Notes under the pieces: generated by a model
The model's input: only the letters and a program-made list of their open reading frames with translations
What the model was told of the DNA's origin: nothing
Databases searched by the model: none
Translations under genes and position numbers: made by a program
Assembly: GCA_026706985.1 (NCBI GenBank)
Contig: JAPOXR010000060.1
Span: 1-64,000 of the forward strand
DNA length: 64,000 nt
DNA from: Paracoccaceae bacterium
GTDB taxonomy: Bacteria; Pseudomonadota; Alphaproteobacteria; Rhodobacterales; Rhodobacteraceae
Direction: 5' to 3'
Shown here: one piece after another, positions 36,313-45,546 of the stretch
Layout: each line of letters starts with the position of its first letter
Position numbering within the stretch: the stretch's first letter is position 1

Positions 36313-39300
36313 TCAGAAATCTTCGACTGTCGTCACGCCATCGAGGCTGGCAATCGCCTTGCGGATACCGGCATTGACCGGATGGTCGCCCGGTATCGCG
36401 ATCTCCAGATCGCTGTCCAGACCCGGAGCATGCGGGCAGAAGCGGATCTGACCCAATGACTTCTCTCCATTCGTGTCCCGTGCAAGCACACTGCGCACCA
36501 ATTGCGGTGCCGAGGGTGATTTGAAGTGAATCCTTAAACCCTTGACCGGGCCAGATACCAGATCGGTGAGGAATTCCAACTCATTGACCCGGATCTTCAG
36601 CTGATCCAGATCCAGATTCGCCGACACTCTGGCGAGCACGCAGGCCCCCTGCACCAACCGGTCACGATGGGTTTCGAGCGCTTCCGAAAAAACTGTTGCC
36701 TCACATGAACCGGTAGCATCGGAAAATTCCACGAATGCAAATCTGTTTCCCTTTTTTGACAACCGGGTTTGAATGGAACCGACGGCTGCCGCGATCTTGA
36801 AACTCTTCGTTTCACCCGTGACCTGATTGCCTAGTTGATCGATCGGGATGATTTTGCGCCGTTTCAGCAGTCGCCGAAATTCGTCCAGTGGATGGCCGGA
36901 CAGGTAAATGCCGAGTGCCGCCTGTTCATTTTCCGCTTTCTCGGCATCGTTCCAATCATCGCAATCCGGAATCTGCGGCGGCGGCAAATCGCTTTCAATT
37001 TCGCCAAACAGCGACATCTGGCCGGAATTGCGCTCGGCATGGGTTCCCGCCGAATGCGACATCAATATATCGGTGGCGTTGAGTATGCGTGCGCGGTTGC
37101 TGTCGAACATATCGAAAGCCCCCGCCTGGGCCAAAGTCTCGACAGCCCGTTTGCCGATCTGCTTCAGATCGACGCGGCTGGCAAAGTCGAACACGTCGCT
37201 GAAGGGACCATCCTTCCTGGCATCAACAATCCGCTGCATGGCAACCGCACCGACACTGCGGAGGGCACCCAACCCGTAGCGGATTTCGCCCTCGCGCACG
37301 CTGAACCGGGCCGCGGAATGATTGACGCATGGCGGATGCAGCCTGATTCCGAGCCGTTTCAGCTCACGGCTATAGACATTGAGCTTGCCGATATCGCCGC
37401 TGTCGCAATTCATTGCGGAAGTCATGAATTCAACCGGATAGTTCGCCTTGAGCCAGGCGGTCTGATAGCTCACGATCGCGTAAGCGGCGGCATGCGCTTT
37501 CGGAAAACCATACTCGGCGAAGCGGGCCATCAGGTCCCACACCCCCTTTGCGGTATTGTGATCGACTCCATTTTCCTTGCAACCCGCTAGGAATTTCGGC
37601 TGTTCGGCATCCATATCCTTTTTGACTTTCTTGCCGATCGCGCGCCGCAGAAGATCTGCCTGTCCCAAAGAATAGCCGGCCATGGACTGGGCAATCTGCA
37701 TGACCTGTTCCTGATAGACCATGATTCCGTGCGTCTCGGCGACGATCCGATCAATTGATTCATGCTGTTTCTGGCGCTCAGCGCGGCCGTTCTTGACAGC
37801 GCAGTATTTCGGGATGTTGTCCATCGGGCCGGGCCGGTAAAGCGCGACCAAAGCGACGATATCCTCTATGCAGGTCGGAACCAGATCCCGCAGCGTTTCC
37901 ATCATGCCGGCGCTTTCCAGTTGGAAAATGGCGACGGTCTCGGCGGCCGCGCACATGCGGAACACCTTTTCGTCATCCAGCGGGATATTGTTGATATCAA
38001 CCTCGATGCCGCGTTCGGCTAGCAGCGCAACGGCATTGCTGATGACAGTGAGCGTCTTCAACCCGAGAAAATCAAACTTCACCAACCCCGCCTGCTCGGC
38101 CCACTTCATGGAGAATTGGGTCGCCGGCATGGCTGCATCCGAATCCCGGTAGAGTGGAACGAGCTGGTCCAGCGGCCGGTCACCGATCACAACCCCGGCC
38201 GCATGTGTCGAGACATTACGCAGCAACCCCTCGATCGATTTGGCGAAATCAAACATGCGGGCGACAACCGGATCCGCATGGCAGGCGTCGACCAGCCTTG
38301 ACTCGATCGCCATCGCCTCGTCGATGGACAGATTGCGTGCCCCGTCACGCGGTATCAGTTTGGCCAGTTGATCCACCTTCGGATAAGGAATGCGAAGAAC
38401 CCGGCCGACATCCCGCACCGCCGCCCGCGACAGCAACGCACCGAAAGTCGCGATATGGGCGACCTTGTCCTCGCCGTATTTGTTCTGGACATAGCGGATA
38501 ACCTCGTCGCGTCTGTCCATGCAGAAATCGATATCGAAATCCGGCATGGAAACCCTTTCCGGATTCAGAAAGCGCTCAAAGAGAAGATCGAAGCGCAGCG
38601 GATCCAGATCCGTGATCGTCAATGCGAATGCGACCAGTGAACCGGCACCGGATCCGCGCCCCGCCCCGACCGGAATTCCGTTCGCCTTGGCCCATTTGAT
38701 GAAATCGGCAACGATCAGAAAGTAACCGGCATAACCGACCCCTTCGATAATGCCGAGTTCATACTGCAGGCGTTCCCAATATTCGCTCTCCTTGGCCGAG
38801 AGCGGAATGACAGCGAGACGCTGGCGCAGCCCTTCTTCTGCCTGCGCACGCAATTCGACGGCTTCGTTGTCGGCGAATTTCGGCAGAATCGGTTCCCGTC
38901 GCTGCGCCCGCCAGGAACAGCGGCGTGCGATTTCAACTGTATTGGCGACCGCCTCCGGTAGGTCGGAGAACAGTTCGACCATCTCATTCTGCGACTTGAA
39001 ATAGTGCTCCTCGGTCAATTTGCGGCGGCCGGAAGTCTGATCCACGGATGCGCCCTGGGCGATGCAGATCAGCGCATCATGCGCCTCAAACATCGGTTTG
39101 TCGGGAAAGTGGACATCATTGGTCGCCACCAGCGGCAGACCGCTTCGGTAAGCCAAGTCAATCAAATCCGGCTCCACACGGCTCTCGCGAACAGTGCAAT
39201 CGGAGCCTTCAGATCTGTGCCGCTGCAACTCGATATATAGGCGATCCGGAAAGATCGACGCCAATTCTGCAAGCATCCGCTCCGCCCTGGCGGCGTGACC

Positions 39301-39741
39301 TTCCAGCAGCAGTGCCCCGAGCGGACCGTCGGCAGCACCGGTCAGGCAGATCAATCCTTCGGAATGCTCACGCAGCCGGGCAATCTCCAAACCGGCGGAA
39401 CTGTTCTCTGAATGCACATATAGCAGTGAGTTCAACCGCAGCAGGCTGAGATAGCCGGATTCGTCCTGTGCCAGCAAAACGATCGCTGCAATGGTTGGTC
39501 CAGGCTGCCCGCATTCAAACGCGATGTCAAACTGGCAGCCATGGATTGGCTGAACGCCGCTTTCGGCGCAAACAGTCGAGAATTCCAGCGCCGCGAAGAG
39601 ATTGTTGTTGTCGGTGACAGCCACCGCGGGCATCTGATTTGCGGCGCAAAGATCAGGCAACGCCGCCAGCCGGACCGCCCCTTCCGACAGCGAATACTCG
39701 CTGTGTAGTCGCAGATGAACGAATCGTGGTCCGCCTTCCAT
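36313..39741 (-). CDS. dnaE: DnaE, DNA polymerase III alpha subunit
   Basis: 1142-residue replicative polymerase catalytic subunit. The N-terminal PHP domain begins FVHLRLHSEYSLSEGAVRL. The polymerase active site carries PDFDIDFCMDRRDEVI, with its catalytic Asp pair, and the palm/fingers segments VGAGRGSGAGSLVAFAL and YGFPKAHAAAYAIVSYQTAWL. An OB-fold is near the C-terminus. The internal beta-clamp binding motif is GQMSLFGE (QxxLF). Length is typical of alphaproteobacterial DnaE1. Its start lies only 26 bases from a plus-strand integrase relic, so the promoter region is squeezed or displaced by the insertion. Confidence 0.97.
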   Translation of the reverse strand: MEGGPRFVHLRLHSEYSLSEGAVRLAALPDLCAANQMPAVAVTDNNNLFAALEFSTVCAESGVQPIHGCQFDIAFECGQPGPTIAAIVLLAQDESGYLSLLRLNSLLYVHSENSSAGLEIARLREHSEGLICLTGAADGPLGALLLEGHAARAERMLAELASIFPDRLYIELQRHRSEGSDCTVRESRVEPDLIDLAYRSGLPLVATNDVHFPDKPMFEAHDALICIAQGASVDQTSGRRKLTEEHYFKSQNEMVELFSDLPEAVANTVEIARRCSWRAQRREPILPKFADNEAVELRAQAEEGLRQRLAVIPLSAKESEYWERLQYELGIIEGVGYAGYFLIVADFIKWAKANGIPVGAGRGSGAGSLVAFALTITDLDPLRFDLLFERFLNPERVSMPDFDIDFCMDRRDEVIRYVQNKYGEDKVAHIATFGALLSRAAVRDVGRVLRIPYPKVDQLAKLIPRDGARNLSIDEAMAIESRLVDACHADPVVARMFDFAKSIEGLLRNVSTHAAGVVIGDRPLDQLVPLYRDSDAAMPATQFSMKWAEQAGLVKFDFLGLKTLTVISNAVALLAERGIEVDINNIPLDDEKVFRMCAAAETVAIFQLESAGMMETLRDLVPTCIEDIVALVALYRPGPMDNIPKYCAVKNGRAERQKQHESIDRIVAETHGIMVYQEQVMQIAQSMAGYSLGQADLLRRAIGKKVKKDMDAEQPKFLAGCKENGVDHNTAKGVWDLMARFAEYGFPKAHAAAYAIVSYQTAWLKANYPVEFMTSAMNCDSGDIGKLNVYSRELKRLGIRLHPPCVNHSAARFSVREGEIRYGLGALRSVGAVAMQRIVDARKDGPFSDVFDFASRVDLKQIGKRAVETLAQAGAFDMFDSNRARILNATDILMSHSAGTHAERNSGQMSLFGEIESDLPPPQIPDCDDWNDAEKAENEQAALGIYLSGHPLDEFRRLLKRRKIIPIDQLGNQVTGETKSFKIAAAVGSIQTRLSKKGNRFAFVEFSDATGSCEATVFSEALETHRDRLVQGACVLARVSANLDLDQLKIRVNELEFLTDLVSGPVKGLRIHFKSPSAPQLVRSVLARDTNGEKSLGQIRFCPHAPGLDSDLEIAIPGDHPVNAGIRKAIASLDGVTTVEDF

Positions 39742-39767
39742 AACATCCTGCTACCGCAGCACAGCGA

Positions 39768-40080
39768 ATGTCGAAAGAAGCTGATTGGGAATTCACTGCG
39801 ATTTGGAACCGGGAAGAGGCTGCGGCCTATCGCCCGGCACTGACAGACTGGCCCGCGCGCGGTGCCACGCAGCGAGGCAGGCTACGCCTACATCACCTTC
39901 GGCATACAGCAGCCAGTCAGGCAGTCATAACGGGTGAGAACCTGCCGCAGATCGGCATGTTGCTCGGTCACGAGCGGCACCGGACGACACGGGTTACGCC
40001 CACCTTGCCGACGGGCACCCTGTCGAAGCGGCGGAAAGGTTGGGAGCCTCATTGCCGAGGCGATGAACCTCGAATGCTAT
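39768..40080 (+). pseudogene. tyrosine recombinase C-terminal relic, frameshifted
   Basis: Integrase fragment. The HxxR box is visible in RLRLHHLRHTAASQAV, with GENLPQIGMLLGHERHRTT following. The catalytic tyrosine block GYAHLADGHPVEAAERLG is in the next reading frame (around 39990-40045), and a later piece, SLIAEAMN, is in yet another. The N-terminal arm-binding and core regions are missing. The relic is therefore dead. It closely resembles the second relic at 40247. Confidence 0.85.
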
Positions 40081-40246
40081 CCGCAGTCGCCCCACGTCCG
40101 CAATCATCTTTAGGAAGCCGATTCTTGCGTGCCACCTTCTGTGTCGCCTACGCTTCACCACCGCGAGCGGGGCGCGCGTCTTGTCCCGGCGCACTCATTT
40201 TCCTATTGTGACCAACGGCCGCGCGGCTTGACCAGGGAGTCGCCTC

Positions 40247-40855
40247 ATGACCGCCCGATCCACCTTCGGCGAGCGCATCCGCGCCGCCAAGCCTCGCGAC
40301 AGGTATTATGAACTCTGGGACGAGACCGTATCCGGCCTCGGCCTTCGCATCGGCCCCTCCGGGCAGCGTTCGTTCTTCCTCCGCCGCAAGTTACCCACCG
40401 GCAAGGTGCGCTCGGTTACCTTTGGGGCGGCCGATCGCATGAGCGTGGCCGAGGCGCGCCGGGTGCTGGCCACCTTGCTGGACGAGCCGGAACAGCACGG
40501 CGGCCCCAGGCATCCCGGCCTCCCGATGGCCGAGTTCGCCGAGGAGTTCCTCGAAGTTTTGTCAAGAATCTTCTGCAATTTCCTTGTGGGGGCTCTGCCC
40601 GGCTTCGGGCTGCGCATCCATCCCTCGGGCCGGAAGGTCTGGATCGTCCAGACGCGCATCCGCGCCGGCTCCAACCCCTGCCTCGGCATCCGAACGAACA
40701 CGCGCAACAAGGTCGCCCGCTTCCTCGACGCCGACGATCTCGCACGGCTCGGCAGGCTGCGCCTGCATGATTTGCGCCACACCGTAGCGAGCCACGCCGT
40801 CATGTCCCGCGAGAACCTGCCGCAGGTCGGCAAGCTGCTCGGGCATCGCCGAGGG
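40247..40855 (+). pseudogene. rearranged tyrosine recombinase relic
   Basis: A mosaic of integrase pieces in one open frame. An N-terminal arm-type domain (GERIRAAKPRDRYYELWDE, SGLGLRIGPSGQRSFFLRR, SVAEARRVLATLLDE) runs to about residue 100. Then comes a second copy of a similar segment (GFGLRIHPSGRKVWIVQTRI), a core piece (NTRNKVARFLDADDLARLG), and an HxxR box (RLHDLRHTVASHAVM) ending at GKLLGHRR. The nucleophilic tyrosine block is absent. The frame stays open for another 1.3 kb only because it runs antisense to the next gene. The structure suggests internal deletions, perhaps by recombination between two related integrases. Confidence 0.85.
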
Positions 40856-40894
40856 GGTGGCCGGACATGCCGACCTGCGGTAACGCGCCGACCG

Positions 40895-42154
40895 TCAGTC
40901 CGTCCGCAGCGCTGCATGCCGCTTGTCGAAGAGTTCCCCCAGGCGCTCGCGACGGAACTCCAGAAAGCCAGGAACGTTGTCCATGCCGCCCACGGGCGTG
41001 CTCCACTGGAAATTGTCGAGAGACCAGTTCTGGTCTTCGCAGGGCTTTACCGCCAAGGGCGGCGGTACGATGCGGCAAATCCTGCCGTAGAGTTGCTGCG
41101 CCCGTCGCTGGATCAGACTCCGCAGCTTGGCCGAGAAGTCCGTGGGCCTCAGGAAAGTGCCCGGTACATAAGCCGAGTTCGCCGCGCTCGTGAACAATCC
41201 GTACGGCAGTACCGGCTCCTTGGCATCCGGCGGGATATCCAGCTCCTCGCGCCAGCGGTTCCCGTGTTCCTTGTGGTCGAAGAGGTGCGCAAGCTGGTAG
41301 CCGTCCGGCCCGCGCTTGCGGAACGGCTTGCCGGTGAAGGTGAACGCCCACAAATGTTTCGGATAGTCGTTGTCGTCGAGCGCAAGGCATTGTGGGGGAA
41401 CTTTTGTCCGTCTGGCTCGTTTCCGGAACACCGCGATCTCCGTGCTTCCGGCGTACCGGCGAACGCCCGGGAAAACGCAGGGCGAGTTTTCCCACAGATA
41501 GATGGCGGGGTCGATGCCGAGCGCCTCAAGCTGCGAAGACCAGTCTGCCCCCATGCGGCGATTGTCCTCGACGACAGCGTAGACGATGCCAGGATCGAGG
41601 AAACGCATGAACGGTGTCATCGCCTGAGCAAGCTCACGCAAATCCTCGTCGCCCGGCGTCGGCCACGCCGGCCAGTCCGCTCCCGGTTGTCGGGTCGGCT
41701 GCACTTGCGGCGCTCGCTTAGCAGGAGCAGCAGTCGAGTCGGCTTTGCCGCTGGCAGCGTGACGGTCGAAAGCCTCGACATATTGCAGGAGCGTCCGAGA
41801 ACCAGCGTCCCCCGGTCTTCTCCGCGCGAGCGCGGACACGAACCTCGACAGAGCGCGGGCGTTGGCTTGGTGATACTCCTTCCGCCACTGCGAGCACACG
41901 AGGAACTCGTCAGCGTACACATGCTTCCAGTACCGGCCGTGACCTTGAATCATACGCCCTTGGTTCCGATGACGCAAAAGCGCGAGATTCGGGAGCCTCA
42001 GGTCGAGCACATCCTTGCAATGCTCCGCATCCATCAGGCTAACGATCTCTTGCCTTTCCAGAAGCGCGGGATGCTCCTCCAGCAACGTTCGCAAGAGGGT
42101 CGCCACAATCTTCTGGAACTCTCCCCTCACTCCGCGAACTCCCGGCTTACTCAT
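40895..42154 (-). CDS. uncharacterised protein with HNH-like core, carried among integrase relics
   Basis: Intact 419-residue protein, with AAGGGAT before the ATG. The N-terminal 110 residues are helical and charged, with one Cys/His/Trp-rich stretch (QGHGRYWKHVYADEFLVCSQW). A Pro/Ala linker covers about 133-165. The C-terminal half contains KHLWAFTFTGKPF, YQLAHLFDHKEHGNR (H290, H294) and GLFTSAANSAYVPGTFLRPTD (N326). The spacing His, then a loop with SAAN before TFLRPTD, recalls an HNH (beta-beta-alpha metal) nuclease core. No zinc-finger cysteine pairs are seen. GC-rich codon use differs from nearby dnaE. I infer a nuclease or defence-like cargo; the function is not established. Confidence 0.7.
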   Translation of the reverse strand: MSKPGVRGVRGEFQKIVATLLRTLLEEHPALLERQEIVSLMDAEHCKDVLDLRLPNLALLRHRNQGRMIQGHGRYWKHVYADEFLVCSQWRKEYHQANARALSRFVSALARRRPGDAGSRTLLQYVEAFDRHAASGKADSTAAPAKRAPQVQPTRQPGADWPAWPTPGDEDLRELAQAMTPFMRFLDPGIVYAVVEDNRRMGADWSSQLEALGIDPAIYLWENSPCVFPGVRRYAGSTEIAVFRKRARRTKVPPQCLALDDNDYPKHLWAFTFTGKPFRKRGPDGYQLAHLFDHKEHGNRWREELDIPPDAKEPVLPYGLFTSAANSAYVPGTFLRPTDFSAKLRSLIQRRAQQLYGRICRIVPPPLAVKPCEDQNWSLDNFQWSTPVGGMDNVPGFLEFRRERLGELFDKRHAALRTD

Positions 42155-42233
42155 GACATCCCTTTCGCCGTGTGAGCCGTAGGGTTATGGGCAATCGAGC
42201 CTTTACGCCCTTCGGCGGTTTGCGCGTCACACC

Positions 42234-43856
42234 TCACGCAGTGGCTCCGGCAGCGAGCAGCTTGCTGGCGATTGTCTGTGCCTGTTCGCGCGTCGAGGTG
42301 ATGCGCGTTTCAGGAATTTCCTGGAACACATCAAAAGCATCGAAGGCGGCCCTGAGCTGTTCCGGCACGCCGCAGATGATGACATCGATTCCGAGCGTGC
42401 CGGCCTTCCGCAGCAGCAGTTTCAACAGATAGGCGGCGCTGTCATCGGTATGCGTCATGCCTGAGAGGTCAAAGATCGCCACCTCATGTCCGCGGATGTC
42501 AAACTCAAGCAGTTCCGCCAGCCTCTGCGACGATGCCACCGAAAAAGATCCGCGGAAAGCCAGCAATCCGACCCTGGTTGAAAACGGATCCAATCCACCC
42601 TCTTCCGCGAGGATTGTCGAATCGCTGAGGGGAACCGAAAGCACAGAGTCCATTTCCACTCTTTCGAGTGCGGCGGCGTTGCCGATACCGGCGGCGACGA
42701 AGCCGAACACGACAGCGACCAGCGGTTCGCCGAGTGCGGCAATCAGACAAGTGGCCGCGAATACCAGGCCGAAACGGCGTTCGATGCGCAGGAGACGCCG
42801 TACCATGCGCCAATCCACCAACTCCCATCCCATCCAGATAAGGACAGACGAAATCGCCGCCATCGGCAAGGTGGACAGGTAAGGCCCCACCCCAAGGATA
42901 AAGGCAGCCGTCAGCACCGCGACCACGATGCCGGCGACAACGGTTCTGCCACCGGCAACCACCGTGCCCATGGCACCGAACTGGCCGCTTCCCGGAACCG
43001 CACCGAACAGCCCCGCAACAATATTGGCGATGCCGGTGGCCGCGAGTTGGCGGTTCGGATTATGACGGGCACCGGTCATCGAGTCCACGGATTGCGCAAT
43101 CATCAAGGTATAGACCGAACTGATCAGCGCGATCAGCAATGCCGGAATGATCGCGGTCGGCAGGAAGTGCAGCGATGGGGCTCTGACAACCATTTCCGGC
43201 AGACCGGTTGGAATGACCCCCAGCTGCATGCTTCCCGGCAGCAGAAATACCGAAACCGCCCATGCCACGGAGACGCCGACCAGCTGGCCCGGCACAATCC
43301 TGTGAAAACGGCGCGGCCAGAACAGGATAACGGCGAGGCAGATGCCGGCAATCGCAATGTCGGGCATGCCCAGATTGAATAATGTCCAGTTCTGGGACCA
43401 GATCAGAAACAGGCCGATACCGGAAATGAAAGCGGTCAGCACCACATATGGCAGATACGCCATCAAGCGCCCGATTCCCGTCAGCCCCAGGAGAATCTGT
43501 ATGCCGCCGGCGAGCGCGGCGATTATGCCCATCTCAACAATTCCAACCTCACCAGAGGCGAATATCGGCGCCACGATCACGGCGACGGCAACCGCCGGTC
43601 CGCTCATCATTGCACGGGTTCCGCCGAATATTGCTGTGACGATGGCAACAATCACGAGGCAATAGAGCGCTGCCGGAATCCCCATACCCGACACCACGCC
43701 GATCCCCATGGCGAAGGGGATTTCAACCAGCAGCAGAATCAAGCCGGCTTTGAAGTCTGCCCAGAACACCGCCATGCTGTAGGGCGGCGAGGGAGCGGTT
43801 TTCAGACTGTCGGCGAAGATTCGGAAACGTGCGGGCATGCTCGCGATTTCTGCCAT
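42234..43856 (-). CDS. SulP-family anion transporter with STAS domain
   Basis: 540-residue inner-membrane transporter of the SLC26/SulP family. About eleven to twelve hydrophobic segments cover residues 30-410, with the conserved TRAMMSGPAVAVAVIVAP segment and SVDSMTGARHNPNRQLAATGIANI, which carries the family NxxLxxxGxxN-like pattern. A C-terminal STAS domain follows from about 440 (GHEVAIFDLSGMTHTDDSAAYLL). Substrates of the family include sulfate, bicarbonate and dicarboxylates; sequence alone does not decide. The gene stands alone beside the integrase relics. Confidence 0.92.
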   Translation of the reverse strand: MAEIASMPARFRIFADSLKTAPSPPYSMAVFWADFKAGLILLLVEIPFAMGIGVVSGMGIPAALYCLVIVAIVTAIFGGTRAMMSGPAVAVAVIVAPIFASGEVGIVEMGIIAALAGGIQILLGLTGIGRLMAYLPYVVLTAFISGIGLFLIWSQNWTLFNLGMPDIAIAGICLAVILFWPRRFHRIVPGQLVGVSVAWAVSVFLLPGSMQLGVIPTGLPEMVVRAPSLHFLPTAIIPALLIALISSVYTLMIAQSVDSMTGARHNPNRQLAATGIANIVAGLFGAVPGSGQFGAMGTVVAGGRTVVAGIVVAVLTAAFILGVGPYLSTLPMAAISSVLIWMGWELVDWRMVRRLLRIERRFGLVFAATCLIAALGEPLVAVVFGFVAAGIGNAAALERVEMDSVLSVPLSDSTILAEEGGLDPFSTRVGLLAFRGSFSVASSQRLAELLEFDIRGHEVAIFDLSGMTHTDDSAAYLLKLLLRKAGTLGIDVIICGVPEQLRAAFDAFDVFQEIPETRITSTREQAQTIASKLLAAGATA

Positions 43857-44119
43857 TGCCGGGATTGCGGCGATTGTACCATCATCTGGCCTGTTGTGAC
43901 CGCAATACCGGAGAAAGCGAACATATGCTCTGCGTTGTCAGGTTCACAGGATTGATCTTCGGTTCATGTGACTTTCACACCCTTATACCGGAAGTGCCGC
44001 TCTGTATGGAAGCAGGGAAGTTTTGGTGATTGCGGTAAGGAAGGTTTGCCATCATGGTGCTGTGCGCATGCGAAGCCTTGACCGGTACTCACTTTTCCAA
44101 TTCATTGGGAGGCAGGAAT
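43857..44119. other. divergent promoter region, sulP and xdh
   Basis: About 260 bases between the divergent sulP and xdhA genes. It should hold both promoters. I cannot point to convincing -35/-10 pairs or a clear operator. No small gene is supported. Confidence 0.4.
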
Positions 44120-45544
44120 ATGGTTCCAGGATCGGCAATCTCGCCGCATCCGCCAGCGGGAGCACCGATGGCGAAGATTGAATTCACTCTCAATGGCGAG
44201 CCGGTGCGGGCGGAATTTGATCCGCCGACCCGCACTGTTCTCGATTGGCTCCGCGAGAGCCGTGGATTGACCGGCACCAAGGAAGGCTGCAATGAAGGCG
44301 ATTGCGGCGCCTGCACGATCACTGTGTCGTATCTCCGCGGTGGCGAACTGCGGCGGGAGGCGGTGAATTCCTGCATTCTTTTCCTGCCGCAGTTGCATGG
44401 AAAGGCTGTCCGCACCATTGAAGGTGTGCGTGGCCCCGGAGACGAAATCCATCCGGTGCAGACGGAAATGGTGCGTCACCACGGAAGTCAATGCGGATTC
44501 TGCACTCCCGGTATCGTCATGTCGTTGGTAGCGGCGCACAGCAACGGCGAGCAGCGCCATGATGATGTGCTCGCCGGCAATCTCTGCCGCTGCACCGGCT
44601 ATGCGCCGATTTTCCGCGCCGCCGAACAGGCGGCACTGGTGCCTCCCCCGCAATGGATGGCGGAGGAAGAATTTCCGGCCGGCAATGGAAATGCGCGAAT
44701 TCCGGAAGATCTGGACAGCTTCGCCGCCTGGTATGAAGCCAACCCCGGGGCGCGGCTGGTCGCGGGTGCCACCGATGTCGGCTTGTGGGTCACAAAGGGA
44801 ATGCAGGATTTACCGCCGGTCTGTTTTATCGGGCAACTGCTGGAGTTGGATTTTGTCCGGCGTGCCGACGGCTGGATTGAAATCGGCGCACTGGTCAGCA
44901 TCAACCGCCTCTACCGGCGGATGCGCGGAGCCCATCCGGGTTTTGCCGAATTACTGCGCCGTTTCGGCTCGGTCCAGGTGCGTAATTCAGCCACGATCGG
45001 AGGAAATATCGCCAACGGATCACCCATCGGCGATGCCGCACCGGCATTGATCGCGCTCGGTGCCGAATTAGTGCTGCGGCGGGGCGGCGAACGCCGTCAG
45101 CTGGCACTGGAAAATTTCTTCATCGAATACGGCAAACAGGATCGCCGGGATGGTGAATTCATCGAGTGCATCCGTTTTCCGGTCCAGCCTGACCGACTGC
45201 GGTGTTACAAATTATCGAAACGGTTCGATCAGGACATTTCCGCCGTTTGCGGCTGCCTGGCGATCGATGTGAGCGATGGGCTGGTTGTCAGGGCACGGCT
45301 TGCCTTTGGCGGCATGGCCGGCATTCCCATGCGGGCGGCAGGGGCCGAGGCTGTGCTGACCGGATCGCCTTGGAACAAGACCTCAATCGGTGCCGCCATG
45401 CAGGCATTGCGGGACGATTTTGTGCCGATCAGCGATGCCCGCGCCTCCGCCGGATACCGTCTCAACGTGGCTCAGAACATGCTGCTGAAATATTTTCAGG
45501 AGGATACAAGACCGGATGAGCCTTCGAGCGTGCTGGAAATCTAG
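44120..45544 (+). CDS. xdhA: XdhA, xanthine dehydrogenase small subunit (2Fe-2S and FAD)
   Basis: 474-residue (or 458-residue) electron-transfer subunit. The first plant-type 2Fe-2S cluster motif is EGCNEGDCGACTI; the second, HGSQCGFCTPGIVMSL with LAGNLCRCTGYAPIF. The FAD domain follows from about residue 190 (RLVAGATDVGLWVTKG, SATIGGNIANGSPIGDAAPAL). Two starts are credible: ATG at 44120, seven bases after GGAGG, and ATG at 44168, after GGGAG, which gives the family N-terminus MAKIEFTLNG. I use the first because of its ribosome site. It is the head of the purine operon. Confidence 0.95.
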   Translation: MVPGSAISPHPPAGAPMAKIEFTLNGEPVRAEFDPPTRTVLDWLRESRGLTGTKEGCNEGDCGACTITVSYLRGGELRREAVNSCILFLPQLHGKAVRTIEGVRGPGDEIHPVQTEMVRHHGSQCGFCTPGIVMSLVAAHSNGEQRHDDVLAGNLCRCTGYAPIFRAAEQAALVPPPQWMAEEEFPAGNGNARIPEDLDSFAAWYEANPGARLVAGATDVGLWVTKGMQDLPPVCFIGQLLELDFVRRADGWIEIGALVSINRLYRRMRGAHPGFAELLRRFGSVQVRNSATIGGNIANGSPIGDAAPALIALGAELVLRRGGERRQLALENFFIEYGKQDRRDGEFIECIRFPVQPDRLRCYKLSKRFDQDISAVCGCLAIDVSDGLVVRARLAFGGMAGIPMRAAGAEAVLTGSPWNKTSIGAAMQALRDDFVPISDARASAGYRLNVAQNMLLKYFQEDTRPDEPSSVLEI

Positions 45545-45546
45545 CC

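Noticed and set aside
36184..39770. 13-base match CAGCACAGCGAAT near both ends of dnaE
   Set aside because: Matches of this length are expected by chance many times in a 64 kb window.
40856..42175. Continuation of the second integrase frame to 642 codons
   Set aside because: The extension is only the antisense of the 419-residue gene, which has a ribosome site and coherent protein sequence.
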